42,707 bases of DNA from Gemmatimonadota bacterium (lineage in GTDB: Bacteria > JAAXHH01): positions 1-42,707 of the forward strand of contig JAPOYX010000002.1 of the NCBI GenBank assembly GCA_026706345.1, read 5' to 3'. The translations under genes and the position numbers were made by a program. Each line of letters starts with the position of its first letter. Position 1 is the stretch's first letter. Of the stretch, positions 9,014 to 16,643 are shown piece by piece. The notes below the pieces were generated by a model. That model was given only the letters and a program-made list of their open reading frames with translations, had not been told where the DNA came from and did not search any database.

Positions 9014-9979
9014 CTACATCTTCACGACATTCTGCGGTCGGCCTTCGAGAAAGGCGATGACGTTGTTCACCGCCCCTTCGTTGAGCAGTTCCACACCTTC
9101 GGGCGTCATGTCCGCGCAGTGAGGCGTCAGGACGACGTGTTCCATCTCGAGCAGCGGACTGCCCGCGGGCAGCGGCTCCTCCTCGAAGACATCCAGGGCC
9201 GCGCCGCCCAGACGCCCCGACCGAAGCGTTTCCACCAGCGCGTCCGTATCCACCAGGCCGCCCCGGCCGCAGTTGATCAGCAACGCGCCCGGTTTCATGC
9301 TTGCCAGGGATTCACGATTGATCATGTGCCTGCTGTCGTCCGTCAGCATGACGTGCAGCGACACCACGTCCGACCTCCGGAGCAGTTCGTCGAGTTCCAC
9401 GTAGGAAACCCCGATCTCACTAGCCCTCACATCCGACGGGTTGTACGTCCATGCGATCACGTCCATGCCCACGCTTCCCGCCAGCTTCGCCATCTCTGAC
9501 CCGATGGGACCGGTACCAATGACCCCGAGCGTCTTGCCCCGGAGGTAATAAGCGTCCAACCGGGGCCACTGCCCGGCTTTCATGGAAGCCGTAAAGTACG
9601 CGGCCCTTTTCGCGAGGGCGAACATCAGGCCGAAGGCGTGTTCGGCCACGACAGGCGCCGTCCGTCCGGGCTGGTTGGAGATGACGATCCCGCATTCCCG
9701 TGCCGCCACGAGATCGAAACTGTCGACGCCGATCGAACAAGTCGCGATCATGCGAAGCTCGGGCAGCGCCCGCAGGACGTCCCCGGGCCACTTCACGAGT
9801 CCCCGCGAATTGATCATCACCGCCGCGCCCCTCGCCCGTTTGATTTTATCTTCCGCGGTTTCGGGGCGGTCGGTGTACAGGACGACTTCACCGTGGGCTT
9901 CAAGCCGTTCCAGGTGGGGCGATCCCTGCATCTGCGGCGGATCGTCCCCGGGAATGACGATACGTAAGTGGTCTGGCAT
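9014..9979 (-). CDS. D-2-hydroxyacid dehydrogenase (NAD-dependent)
   Basis: This 321-residue protein has the two-domain fold of the D-isomer-specific 2-hydroxyacid dehydrogenases. The NAD-binding motif GVIGTGPIG lies at residues 152-160. The catalytic triad appears complete: Arg in NCGRGG (residue 239), Glu in DVFEEEP (about 266-268) and His in LTPHCADM (residue 287). Such enzymes interconvert 2-keto acids and D-2-hydroxy acids; the substrate (phosphoglycerate, glyoxylate, lactate or another) cannot be told. An AAGGACT Shine-Dalgarno sequence precedes the ATG. The gene is convergent with the thioredoxin reductase gene and divergent from the methyltransferase. Confidence 0.88.
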   Translation of the reverse strand: MPDHLRIVIPGDDPPQMQGSPHLERLEAHGEVVLYTDRPETAEDKIKRARGAAVMINSRGLVKWPGDVLRALPELRMIATCSIGVDSFDLVAARECGIVISNQPGRTAPVVAEHAFGLMFALAKRAAYFTASMKAGQWPRLDAYYLRGKTLGVIGTGPIGSEMAKLAGSVGMDVIAWTYNPSDVRASEIGVSYVELDELLRRSDVVSLHVMLTDDSRHMINRESLASMKPGALLINCGRGGLVDTDALVETLRSGRLGGAALDVFEEEPLPAGSPLLEMEHVVLTPHCADMTPEGVELLNEGAVNNVIAFLEGRPQNVVKM

Positions 9980-10057
9980 GCATAGTCCTTAGACAGTGGC
10001 GTGAGATAGTGGCATGACTGTTGAGGTCAGTTGGACGAACATGAATGAAGTAAAACT

Positions 10058-10086
10058 GGGACAATAGCGAAATCAACCGATATAAT
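10058..10086 (+). promoter_or_regulatory. Candidate promoter of the methyltransferase pair
   Basis: A perfect -10 box TATAAT (10081-10086) lies in an AT-rich stretch of the 257-nt divergent intergenic region. A weak GGGACA is placed 17 nt upstream. It would give a leader of about 145 nt before the GTG start at 10237. The -35 match is poor (3 of 6). Confidence 0.3.
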
Positions 10087-10236
10087 ATCCATATTTGATT
10101 GTATTGTGTATTGATGAATGGCGCACAAGGGACATGCTGCATCCACCCCGGTGTGTTGTCGCGGATCGTAGTACCCGCGGGCCGTAGTATGCATGCGTGC
10201 AAAACACAGGGCTTTTTTCTCAGAGGAGGTGATCAC

Positions 10237-11019
10237 GTGTCGGAATATGACAGGACGGACGCAGGTATATACGACAGCTTTTCGACTGGACTCGACGGCG
10301 ACGAGGCATTCTACGTGGAGGAAGCCGTCAAGGCGGACGGCCCCGTGCTGGAGATTGGTTGTGGAACCGGCCGGATCACGATGCCGATCGCAGAAGCCGG
10401 CGTGCCCATCGTCGGACTCGACCAGGCGCCGGCCATGCTGGAGGTTGCCCACCGCAAGATCGCCGGACTACCGGAGGAAACGAGACAGCGTATCCAGATC
10501 GTCGAGGGCGATATGCGGACATTCAGCCTGGAACGGCGCTTCCCGCTGGCCATCATCCCGTACCGCGCGTTTCTGCACATGATGACCGCCGACGACCAGC
10601 GCCGGGCCTTTACACAGATACGCGAACATCTGGCGGACGGGGGCAAACTTGTCTTCAACGTGTTCGATCCCAGTATCGAGATCATCGCCGCCTACATGAA
10701 ACCACTCGGCAATGCGATATGTCACATGGGGTCGTTCACGCATCCCGAAACGGGACGCCGCGTCATGGTATCGGGTACGCGCCGGTACGATCCGGCGGAG
10801 CAGACCCTCGAGGAACACCGGTTTTTCGAAGAAGTGGACGACGAGGGCCGGATGCTTGCAAAAACCACTACCCCGGTATATTTACGCTACGTGCACCGAT
10901 TCGAGATGCAGTACCTCCTCGAACGCTGCGGTTTCGAAGTCGGGGCGCTCTACGGGAACTTCCGCCGCGGACCGTTTCAGCATGGTAACGAGCAGGTATG
11001 GGTGGTTAGAAAAGCCTGA
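10237..11019 (+). CDS. Class I SAM-dependent methyltransferase
   Basis: This 260-residue protein has motif I LEIGCGTGR (residues 38-46), an acidic residue for ribose binding in GLDQAP (about 61-62) and a post-motif EGDMRTFSL. These are standard for Rossmann-fold S-adenosylmethionine methyltransferases. The GTG start is chosen because it follows an almost ideal anti-16S match, GAGGAGGTGATC, at 10223-10234. The in-frame extension upstream to 10099 has no such signal and looks non-coding. The substrate is unknown. It is followed after 13 nt by a second, unrelated-looking methyltransferase, so the two probably share a transcript. Confidence 0.85.
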   Translation: MSEYDRTDAGIYDSFSTGLDGDEAFYVEEAVKADGPVLEIGCGTGRITMPIAEAGVPIVGLDQAPAMLEVAHRKIAGLPEETRQRIQIVEGDMRTFSLERRFPLAIIPYRAFLHMMTADDQRRAFTQIREHLADGGKLVFNVFDPSIEIIAAYMKPLGNAICHMGSFTHPETGRRVMVSGTRRYDPAEQTLEEHRFFEEVDDEGRMLAKTTTPVYLRYVHRFEMQYLLERCGFEVGALYGNFRRGPFQHGNEQVWVVRKA

Positions 11020-11032
11020 GAGGAAATATGGC

Positions 11033-11851
11033 ATGAGTCAACATCCCATGCACGAGGCGAATCGCAGGGGTTGGGACGCCGTTTCCGCCGGATGGCAGGC
11101 GGAGATCGACGCCAGAGTGGACTGGCGAAGCATCCCGGCCAATATCCAACTGGTTCTGGACGACGTAGAGTTGAAATACCTCGGAGACGTGTCCGGCCGG
11201 TCCGCCTGTGTGCTGGGCAGCGGGGACAACCTTGCCGCCTTCGCCCTGGCCGCCGCCGGGGCCCGGGTCACTTCCGTGGATATCTCAGAGGTCCAACTGG
11301 ACATCGCCGCCGGAAGAGCCGATGAACTCGGTCTTGCTATCGTCTTTCACCGGGCGGACGTGGCCGATCTGGGCGGACTGTGCGGTCCGATCAGTCCGGA
11401 AAGTCCAGGCGGTCCGCCGGATGACGGGTTCGACATCGTGTACACGGGCGGCCACGTCGCCGTATGGGTGGCCGACCTGTGGCGCTACTACAGCGAGGGA
11501 ATCCGAATTCTCAAACCCGGCGGTCTTTTCATGGTCAACGAGTACCATCCGTTCCGCCGGTTGTGGAAGCATTCGGCCGGTCCGCTTAAGCAGGAATACC
11601 CCTACTTCGACTGCGGTCCCTTTACCTATGACCGGTCCGAGGAACTGCCCGAGGGTACGGAGCCGCTCCCCAGCTATGAATTCCACTGGACGGTTTCGGA
11701 GATGACCCGCGCGCTGCTTGAAGGGGGATGCGAACTCCTGGCCATGGAGGAGTACGGGGACGGACGCCAGCCCTGGGAGGGCGACGCACCGCTGGAGAAC
11801 ATGCCGACCAACCTGGTCCTGGTGGGGCGGAAGAAACCGGTCGCGCCGTGA
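11033..11851 (+). CDS. Class I SAM-dependent methyltransferase with 12-residue low-complexity insertion
   Basis: This 272-residue protein has an atypical motif I, CVLGSGDNLAAF (residues 59-70), and SVDISEVQL for ribose contact. The N-terminus reads HEANRRGWDAVSAGW. The same two signatures occur in the methyltransferase at 14499-15320, so the two are paralogues of one subfamily. Between the motif ADVADLGGL and DDGFDIVYTGGHVAVWVADL it carries an insertion rich in Pro, Ser and Gly (about residues 117-128). The paralogue lacks this, and it coincides with a nine-base DNA repeat. The ATG at 11033 has GAGAGG upstream. The substrate is unknown. Confidence 0.85.
   Translation: MSQHPMHEANRRGWDAVSAGWQAEIDARVDWRSIPANIQLVLDDVELKYLGDVSGRSACVLGSGDNLAAFALAAAGARVTSVDISEVQLDIAAGRADELGLAIVFHRADVADLGGLCGPISPESPGGPPDDGFDIVYTGGHVAVWVADLWRYYSEGIRILKPGGLFMVNEYHPFRRLWKHSAGPLKQEYPYFDCGPFTYDRSEELPEGTEPLPSYEFHWTVSEMTRALLEGGCELLAMEEYGDGRQPWEGDAPLENMPTNLVLVGRKKPVAP
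11383..11418 (+). repeat. Four 9-nt units inside a methyltransferase gene
   Basis: Four consecutive nonamers share a core GTCC: CGGTCCGAT, CAGTCCGGA, AAGTCCAGG and CGGTCCGCC. They fill exactly 36 nt and encode 12 residues that the paralogous gene in this window does not have. A similar nonamer array on the opposite strand lies at 22444-22470. Confidence 0.55.
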
Positions 11852-11883
11852 GATCGCGCTGACCGGCAGTACAGGTTTACAGC

Positions 11884-12459
11884 TTACCTTGCCCGCAGGG
11901 CCTTCTTCAAGAGCTTGCCCCATATCCGGTCGTAGGGATGGACCGTCTGTACCTGCTCGTCCCCGCGAAACACCGGACGTCCCTCGTTTGCCCAGGCAAA
12001 GATCGATCCCTCCAGGTTGTAGACCTTCCTGAATCCCTGCTTCGCCAGGAATTCCGCCATTTCCGAGGAGCGGTATCCCACGGAACAATAGAGCACGACC
12101 GGGCGGTCCGTTGAGGAACCTTCCACCGCCTTAAGCGCTTCTTCTCTGGATGGAGCCGGGACGGCGTCCCGCAGGTGGCTTACCTCGTATTCCTCCCGAT
12201 CCCGCACGTCGAGGAGCAGGGGGCGCTCCGCTTGCCCGGATTCGTCCAGCCAGGTCTGGAGGCTGTCGGTGGAAAGCTGGGCGACTCCGGGGAATTTTGC
12301 ACGGATCATCTTCAGCGTCGTCGACCAGAACATGGTGTTGTCCTCCGCTTCTTCCTGGGCGGTGACGGCAGGTGCGGATACCACAGCGGCGACGCAGACC
12401 GCCAGTTGCATGATACGGTGAAACACAGGTTTGGGACCCGGCAAACCCACCCGACGCAT
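11884..12459 (-). CDS. Exported rhodanese-domain protein
   Basis: This 191-residue protein has a signal peptide-like segment (about residues 16-34, ending VTAQEE) and a rhodanese domain with LLLDVRDREEYEVSHLRDAV. The active-site loop is CSVGYRS, with catalytic Cys125. Rhodaneses move sulfane sulfur through a cysteine persulfide; the partner here is unknown. The ATG at 12457-12459 shares one base with the stop of the upstream ATPase gene (TGATG), which suggests coupled translation. A longer frame upstream lies wholly inside that gene and is rejected. Confidence 0.85.
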   Translation of the reverse strand: MRRVGLPGPKPVFHRIMQLAVCVAAVVSAPAVTAQEEAEDNTMFWSTTLKMIRAKFPGVAQLSTDSLQTWLDESGQAERPLLLDVRDREEYEVSHLRDAVPAPSREEALKAVEGSSTDRPVVLYCSVGYRSSEMAEFLAKQGFRKVYNLEGSIFAWANEGRPVFRGDEQVQTVHPYDRIWGKLLKKALRAR

Positions 12460-13661
12460 CAGGACCCCGTTTTCCAGAAATCCGCTTCGTGAAGCCCGGT
12501 CCAGGGTACCAGCCACCCCGGCGTACGATGTTGGAGCTGATCGCCGCCGTACACCACGGCTATGGAATCCGGGCCGGCTGATCGGGCAATATGTCTTTGG
12601 ACCCTTTGCGCCCCGGCGAACGGATTCGATGATACCGTTTCGCCAGACTTTGCCTCGACGAGGGTTCTATGAGAAGGTTGTTCGACGATGAGATCGACTT
12701 CGGCGCCATTGCGGTCGCGATAGAAACTGAGCCTCGGCGACTCGCCGCGGTTGAGCCTGTGTTTCGTGATTTCCGAGACAACCCAGGTTTCGAAGATCGG
12801 TCCGCGCAGAGGATGGTTCCGCAGTTGTTCGGGCGTACGTATTCCCAGAAGCCAACAGGCCAGACCCGTATCGTAGAAGTGCAGTTTGGGCATCTTCACA
12901 AGTCGCTTTCGCAGATTCGAGTGAAATGCCGGCAGGCGGAACACGAGAAAAGTGGTCTCGAGTATGCTGAGCCACGCCCTGGCTGTTGGTTGTGATATGC
13001 CGCAGTCATTGGCCAGTGACGAGTAATTGACCAGTTGCGCCGTTCTCCCCGCGCACAACTCCACGAATCGTTGAAACGTCGTCAGGTTACCTACGTTATT
13101 GATGGACCGCACATCACGCTCGAGGTATGTGGCAACATAGGACCTGAACCAATCCACCGGTTCCAGTCCGCGATCGAAAACCCGGGGGTACGTCCCGGCG
13201 ACCAGCGTCTCTTCGAGCGTGGCAGGGTACCGGTCGAAACGTACGACCTCACTGCGGCTCAAAGGAAGCAAATGATGTACGGCCGTCCTGCCGGCAAGCG
13301 ACTGGCTGACCGACTCGAGCAAAGACAGGTTCTGCGATCCCGTGAGGATCCAGCGGCCGGGCACTGGTTCTTCGTCGATAACACCCTGCAAATAGGACAG
13401 CAAGTCAGGGACGCGCTGCACCTCGTCGATGATCGCGCCTCCGGCGAACTGAGCCAGGAACCCCCGGGGATCATCCCTTGCAAAAGAGCGGACGTCCGTC
13501 GCTTCGAGGGTTGCGTAGGGATGACTTGGAAATAGTGCTCGGCACAGTGTAGTCTTGCCACTTTGCCGAGGCCCGGTAAGCGTAATCGCAGGGAACTGGC
13601 GTGCCGCTTTCGTCAATTCCTCGGCAAGGTCTCGTTTGATCATAAATTGCAATTTAGACAT
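12459..13661 (-). CDS. AAA (AAA_14) ATPase with DUF4143 domain
   Basis: This 400-residue protein has Walker A GPRQSGKTT (residues 30-38), Walker B GAIIDEVQR (about 75-83) and a sensor-like ILTGSQNLSLL. A C-terminal DUF4143 region contains HFYDTGLACWLLGI and NGAEVDLIVE, the latter resembling a PD-(D/E)xK nuclease-like core. The family is widespread, often in several genomic copies, and its function is not firmly known; a toxin-antitoxin or mobile-island link has been suggested. A second start, MIKRDLAEEL at 13643, is closer to typical family N-termini. Neither start has a clear Shine-Dalgarno. The promoter region is unusually AT-rich for this window, and the gene is coupled to the rhodanese gene. 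Both facts suggest recent acquisition. Confidence 0.88.
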   Translation of the reverse strand: MSKLQFMIKRDLAEELTKAARQFPAITLTGPRQSGKTTLCRALFPSHPYATLEATDVRSFARDDPRGFLAQFAGGAIIDEVQRVPDLLSYLQGVIDEEPVPGRWILTGSQNLSLLESVSQSLAGRTAVHHLLPLSRSEVVRFDRYPATLEETLVAGTYPRVFDRGLEPVDWFRSYVATYLERDVRSINNVGNLTTFQRFVELCAGRTAQLVNYSSLANDCGISQPTARAWLSILETTFLVFRLPAFHSNLRKRLVKMPKLHFYDTGLACWLLGIRTPEQLRNHPLRGPIFETWVVSEITKHRLNRGESPRLSFYRDRNGAEVDLIVEQPSHRTLVEAKSGETVSSNPFAGAQRVQRHIARSAGPDSIAVVYGGDQLQHRTPGWLVPWTGLHEADFWKTGS

Positions 13662-13667
13662 TGAATC

Positions 13668-13700
13668 AGGCTAAATCAAGATTTGATTTTTAATTAGCCT
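13668..13700. promoter_or_regulatory. Nested inverted repeats in the promoter region of the AAA ATPase gene
   Basis: An outer pair AGGCTAA (13668-13674) and TTAGCCT (13694-13700) encloses an inner pair AAATCAA-GAT-TTGATTT (13673-13689). The block is AT-rich and lies 7 nt upstream of the first possible start codon. It may be an operator, possibly autoregulatory. Confidence 0.4.
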
Positions 13701-13835
13701 AATTTGTTTCCGTTCTTCTCGTATCTGACAGACAGGCTTATGCGGTTTGAAAGGCAGGCGCGGAGCCGATGGATATGTACGCTGACAGAGCCGTATTGTC
13801 TACATCGGCGTCTGAGAAGGATCGGAGATTTCCGT

Positions 13836-14435
13836 TCAATCGTCTGCAAGTCCCGACTCCCTTGCAAACGCGTAGATCTCCGTCGTGGACCGGAGCCGGA
13901 TGAACGTGATATGCTTCCAGGCCGGATCCTCCATCAACGAGCGCATGCGCCTGCGCTTTCTCGCCTGCTGGGTGACGACCCACCACAAGAGCGAATCTTC
14001 CCGGTTCCATACCTTGAGGTTGGGCCAGAATCGCTCGTAGTTCGTTCCCCAGAGCAACTCCTTCGACCGCCACCGTTTCCAGCTCCGAATCAGCACGCGC
14101 CAGATAAGCCGGTATCTCGGCAGATCCAGCCAGACGACCGTTTCCACCCTGGGCCAGAATACCTTCCGCGAAAACCCCATGTAGGAGCCGGAGACTATCC
14201 AGGCGTTACCCGACGTCGCGTCGGAGATTCGCCGCTCCAGCTCTTCGGGAGCTCTTTCGGCGAGGCTGACCCATCCAGGTTCCCAGTTGAGGGCGTCCAG
14301 TTCCACGTGGGGGACGTCAAGCGCGGAGGCAATCCGTCGGCCCAGGGTGCTTTTACCGGAACAACTGTTGCCGGTGACGTGGATCCTGCTCCCAAGGGGG
14401 ACACCGCGAAAAGTCGCTCGAGCACCACTGTCCAT
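13836..14435 (-). CDS. P-loop nucleotide kinase-like protein (adenylate kinase/FlaR-type)
   Basis: This 199-residue protein has Walker A GNSCSGKST (residues 22-30) followed by LGRRIASALDVPHVELDALNWEPGW. The arrangement is that of small adenylate kinase-like proteins often labelled topology modulation protein FlaR. Downstream are VWLDLPRYRLIWRVLIR and a basic C-terminal part. It probably phosphorylates a small molecule or nucleotide; the substrate is unknown. A GGGAC Shine-Dalgarno sits just before the ATG. It lies 63 nt downstream of the methyltransferase gene on the same strand, so the two may be co-transcribed. Confidence 0.82.
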   Translation of the reverse strand: MDSGARATFRGVPLGSRIHVTGNSCSGKSTLGRRIASALDVPHVELDALNWEPGWVSLAERAPEELERRISDATSGNAWIVSGSYMGFSRKVFWPRVETVVWLDLPRYRLIWRVLIRSWKRWRSKELLWGTNYERFWPNLKVWNREDSLLWWVVTQQARKRRRMRSLMEDPAWKHITFIRLRSTTEIYAFARESGLADD

Positions 14436-14498
14436 TACCGTCCCTGAGTGAGGGATAGGCCTGTTTCCGGTCGTCGGACCCGACGAACTACCCCGGAA

Positions 14499-15320
14499 TC
14501 ACGCCGGTTTCTGTAGCGCCGCCGAGAGCCAGACCGGCAAGGCGGCCCTCGGATTCTCCTTCCAATCAAGAAGTCGCTTGTCGTTGCAAGACAGAAATGA
14601 GGATCCCTCCCAGTAATTCTCATCACCGGCAGGACGTTCCAGGATTTGGCGAAGGAGAAATCCCGCATCGGCAACCGGGTTCAGCATGTCGCCGAGGGTC
14701 CAGTTGAATTCAAACGTCCCATCTTTCTCGTCTCGAAAAGGTCCGGGTTGCCAGTAAGGCTTGCCGACTTCGACCGATCGGGTCCCGTCTTTCCAGGGCC
14801 TCTGAAACGGATGGACGTCGTAGAAGACGTAGTATCCACCCGGTTTCAGTATGCGAAAGATCTCCTCATAAACCACACGGAGATCCGCGATCCAGACGAA
14901 GAAGCCGTTGGTCGAGCAGACCAGGTCGAACGTGCTGTCACCAAGCGGCTCAAGGTCCATCGCGTCCGCCTGGACGAAGTCGATCTCCAGATTCAGTTGT
15001 TTCGCCCTGTGTGAAGCGGTTTCGAGTTGACGCTCGGAAATGTCTGTGGAAGTGACATGGGCCTTCATGCCTGCGAGGGCGAAGCTGGCATAATTGTCCC
15101 CACTGCCAATGACGCAGACTTGCTTCCCTTTTACGTTGCCGATAAAGGAGCCGATCAACTCGAAGGCGCCGCCCGCGAATCCCAGTTCGGGTTCCTCCGG
15201 ACAACGGCGCCACAGACCGTCCCGCTCGCGCTTTTCGGCCCACCACCCGGCCGCGGCGTCCCAGTGACGGCGATTGGATTCGTGTGGATGACTAGTCGTC
15301 GGATCGGATGGCGGGGGCAT
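14499..15320 (-). CDS. Class I SAM-dependent methyltransferase, paralogue of the one at 11033
   Basis: This 273-residue protein has motif I CVIGSGDNYASFALAG (about residues 69-84), TSTDISERQLE and an N-terminus HESNRRHWDAAAGWW. All three closely mirror the methyltransferase at 11033-11851. The later part, FDLVCSTNGFFVWIADL, also aligns, but without the 12-residue insertion. The ATG at 15320 is preferred over an upstream TTG at 15371; neither has a strong Shine-Dalgarno. The substrate is unknown. The paralogues face each other across the rhodanese, ATPase and kinase-like genes. Confidence 0.83.
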   Translation of the reverse strand: MPPPSDPTTSHPHESNRRHWDAAAGWWAEKRERDGLWRRCPEEPELGFAGGAFELIGSFIGNVKGKQVCVIGSGDNYASFALAGMKAHVTSTDISERQLETASHRAKQLNLEIDFVQADAMDLEPLGDSTFDLVCSTNGFFVWIADLRVVYEEIFRILKPGGYYVFYDVHPFQRPWKDGTRSVEVGKPYWQPGPFRDEKDGTFEFNWTLGDMLNPVADAGFLLRQILERPAGDENYWEGSSFLSCNDKRLLDWKENPRAALPVWLSAALQKPA

Positions 15321-15499
15321 AGGCGAGACCCGGTCAGGATCGCGGAACCGCGGACCAGGATGGTAGAACAACAGGAAGCGTTTCGATTAATATAGGCCAG
15401 CGTGGATCGCCGGCGCAAGTGTGCAGATCCACCGATCCTCCGGCACATCCACGGCATGAAGACCAGACCCTGCTCCACGACTTCATAGTGGGCCGCCGG

Positions 15500-15739
15500 T
15501 TACTTATTCTGTGCGGCTTCTTCGGATGAGCGCAAATGCTCTTCGATGGAAAGAATACGAGCCTCGATCAATTCGAATCGGCGGTCAACCGCGTCGAACC
15601 GGAGGTCAACCGCGTCAAATCGGCGATCGATCGAATCGAACCGGCTGTTAATGGACTGCATACCCTGAAAGAACAAACCCACGGTAAATACCATCGTAGT
15701 GACGAAACCGCCGATCATGATCCAGTCTTTGCGTTCCAT
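15500..15739 (-). CDS. Small membrane protein with heptad coiled coil
   Basis: This protein of about 79 residues starts with a short charged end (MERKDW), then one membrane helix (WIMIGGFVTTMVFTVGLFF). A coiled coil follows, built from heptads of the type RFDSIDR, RFDAVDL, RFDAVDR and RFELIEA. The heptads are also visible as 21-nt DNA repeats at about 15575-15645. A start at 15817 would add 26 residues. The function is unknown; short helix-plus-coiled-coil proteins of this kind are often oligomeric. It has no close operon partner. Confidence 0.6.
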   Translation of the reverse strand: MERKDWIMIGGFVTTMVFTVGLFFQGMQSINSRFDSIDRRFDAVDLRFDAVDRRFELIEARILSIEEHLRSSEEAAQNK

Positions 15740-16051
15740 GGTATTAAACCCGATCCCATCGCGTAGGTCCGCCTGTGGCAAAGGGAGGCGTACCTGTCCT
15801 GATCCACCACTTCCCATAGTAGTCGACAAAAGTCAGCGAATATAGACACATAAATTCAATATTAATGTAAAATGGATGCCGGCATTCAGTTTACGCAGGC
15901 GGCGTCCTGTTCCACGACTTCAAAATCCGCTTGACAGTCACCGCGCGATCATGCCTTGTTAAACGTACAAGCGTATTTGTCATAAACCGGAGTCTACTCC
16001 GGAGGATGGCGCGGCACGGACCATACAACAACTTCCGTGGGAGGAAGTGTC

Positions 16052-16372
16052 ATGGCGAAGTACATGTATCGCACCAAGTACACGCAGTCGGGCCTGCAGG
16101 GATTGCTGAAGGAAGGCGGCACGGGCAGGCGCGCGGCCCTTACGCAGACGATCGAAGGGATGGGAGGCGCCCTGGAAGGATTCTACTACGCCATGGGGGA
16201 CGACGATCTCATCCTGATCGCCGAGATTCCCGACGAAGCGACCGCGACGGCGATCGCCCTCAACGTGGCCGCGGCGGGCGCGCTGAAAGTCTCGACCACG
16301 GTCCTGATTTCACCGGAAACGATCGACGAAGCGGTAAGCAAGGGCGTATCCTACCGGTTGCCCGGCGCCTGA
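16052..16372 (+). CDS. GYD-domain protein
   Basis: This 106-residue protein reads MAKYMYRTKYTQSGLQGLLKEGG...GGALEGFYYAMGDDDLILIAEIPDE, the pattern of the GYD family of small dimeric alpha/beta-barrel-like proteins. The function of the family is not established. The ATG at 16052 has GGAGGAA 6 nt upstream and is preferred over a GTG at 16037. A separate promoter follows the gene, so it need not be co-transcribed with the aldehyde oxidoreductase genes downstream, though same-strand adjacency hints at a link. Confidence 0.83.
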   Translation: MAKYMYRTKYTQSGLQGLLKEGGTGRRAALTQTIEGMGGALEGFYYAMGDDDLILIAEIPDEATATAIALNVAAAGALKVSTTVLISPETIDEAVSKGVSYRLPGA

Positions 16373-16431
16373 GAAAGTCCGGCCGGACTTCGCCGGTAAC
16401 CGATAAATCGAACGATCGTATAGATTTGCTG

Positions 16432-16460
16432 TTGCCAATCCTTTTTCGTGGCATTATACT
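16432..16460 (+). promoter_or_regulatory. Strong sigma70-type promoter before the aldehyde oxidoreductase genes
   Basis: TTGCCA (16432-16437, 5 of 6) is followed by a 17-nt spacer and TATACT (16455-16460, 5 of 6). It lies in the otherwise empty interval between the GYD gene and the ferredoxin gene and predicts a transcript start near 16467. That gives a leader of about 177 nt. Confidence 0.6.
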
Positions 16461-16524
16461 GATTGGTAACCCCTGTAGTTTCTTAGGCAATCATCATAAT
16501 AAAGCACCACATCGCTGCGCTTCT

Positions 16525-16583
16525 CGATGGCGGGTTGGACCCTTCGGTGAAGGCCCGTCAAGCAGGCTATCGTTTTTGTTTTT
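16525..16583 (+). promoter_or_regulatory. Structured leader with terminator-like hairpin (candidate attenuator or riboswitch platform)
   Basis: An outer stem CGATGGC (16525-16531) pairs with GCTATCG (16566-16572, one G-U). It encloses an inner stem GGG/CCC (16532-16534 with 16554-16556) and a hairpin CCTTC-GGT-GAAGG (16541-16553). An unpaired GTCAAGCAG arm lies on the 3' side. The outer stem is followed at once by TTTTTGTTTTT (16573-16583), as in an intrinsic terminator. It sits between the promoter at 16432 and the ferredoxin start at 16644. A molybdenum/tungsten-cofactor riboswitch is one possibility given the genes, but I cannot match its consensus from memory. Confidence 0.5.
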
Positions 16584-16643
16584 AGGACTTTTTCAGGAAG
16601 AAAGGCCTCCAAGCCCAGCTTATCGTTACAGAAGGGAGTCGGT

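Noticed and set aside
10099-10236. Upstream extension of the first methyltransferase from an ATG at 10099
   Set aside because: The GTG at 10237 follows an almost ideal Shine-Dalgarno sequence and begins at the family N-terminus. The extension overlaps the leader region.
16375-16390. 16-bp perfect palindrome AAGTCCGGCCGGACTT right after the GYD stop codon, as a terminator
   Set aside because: There is no T run after it and a perfect palindrome leaves a tight loop. It may help mRNA stability but the evidence is thin.
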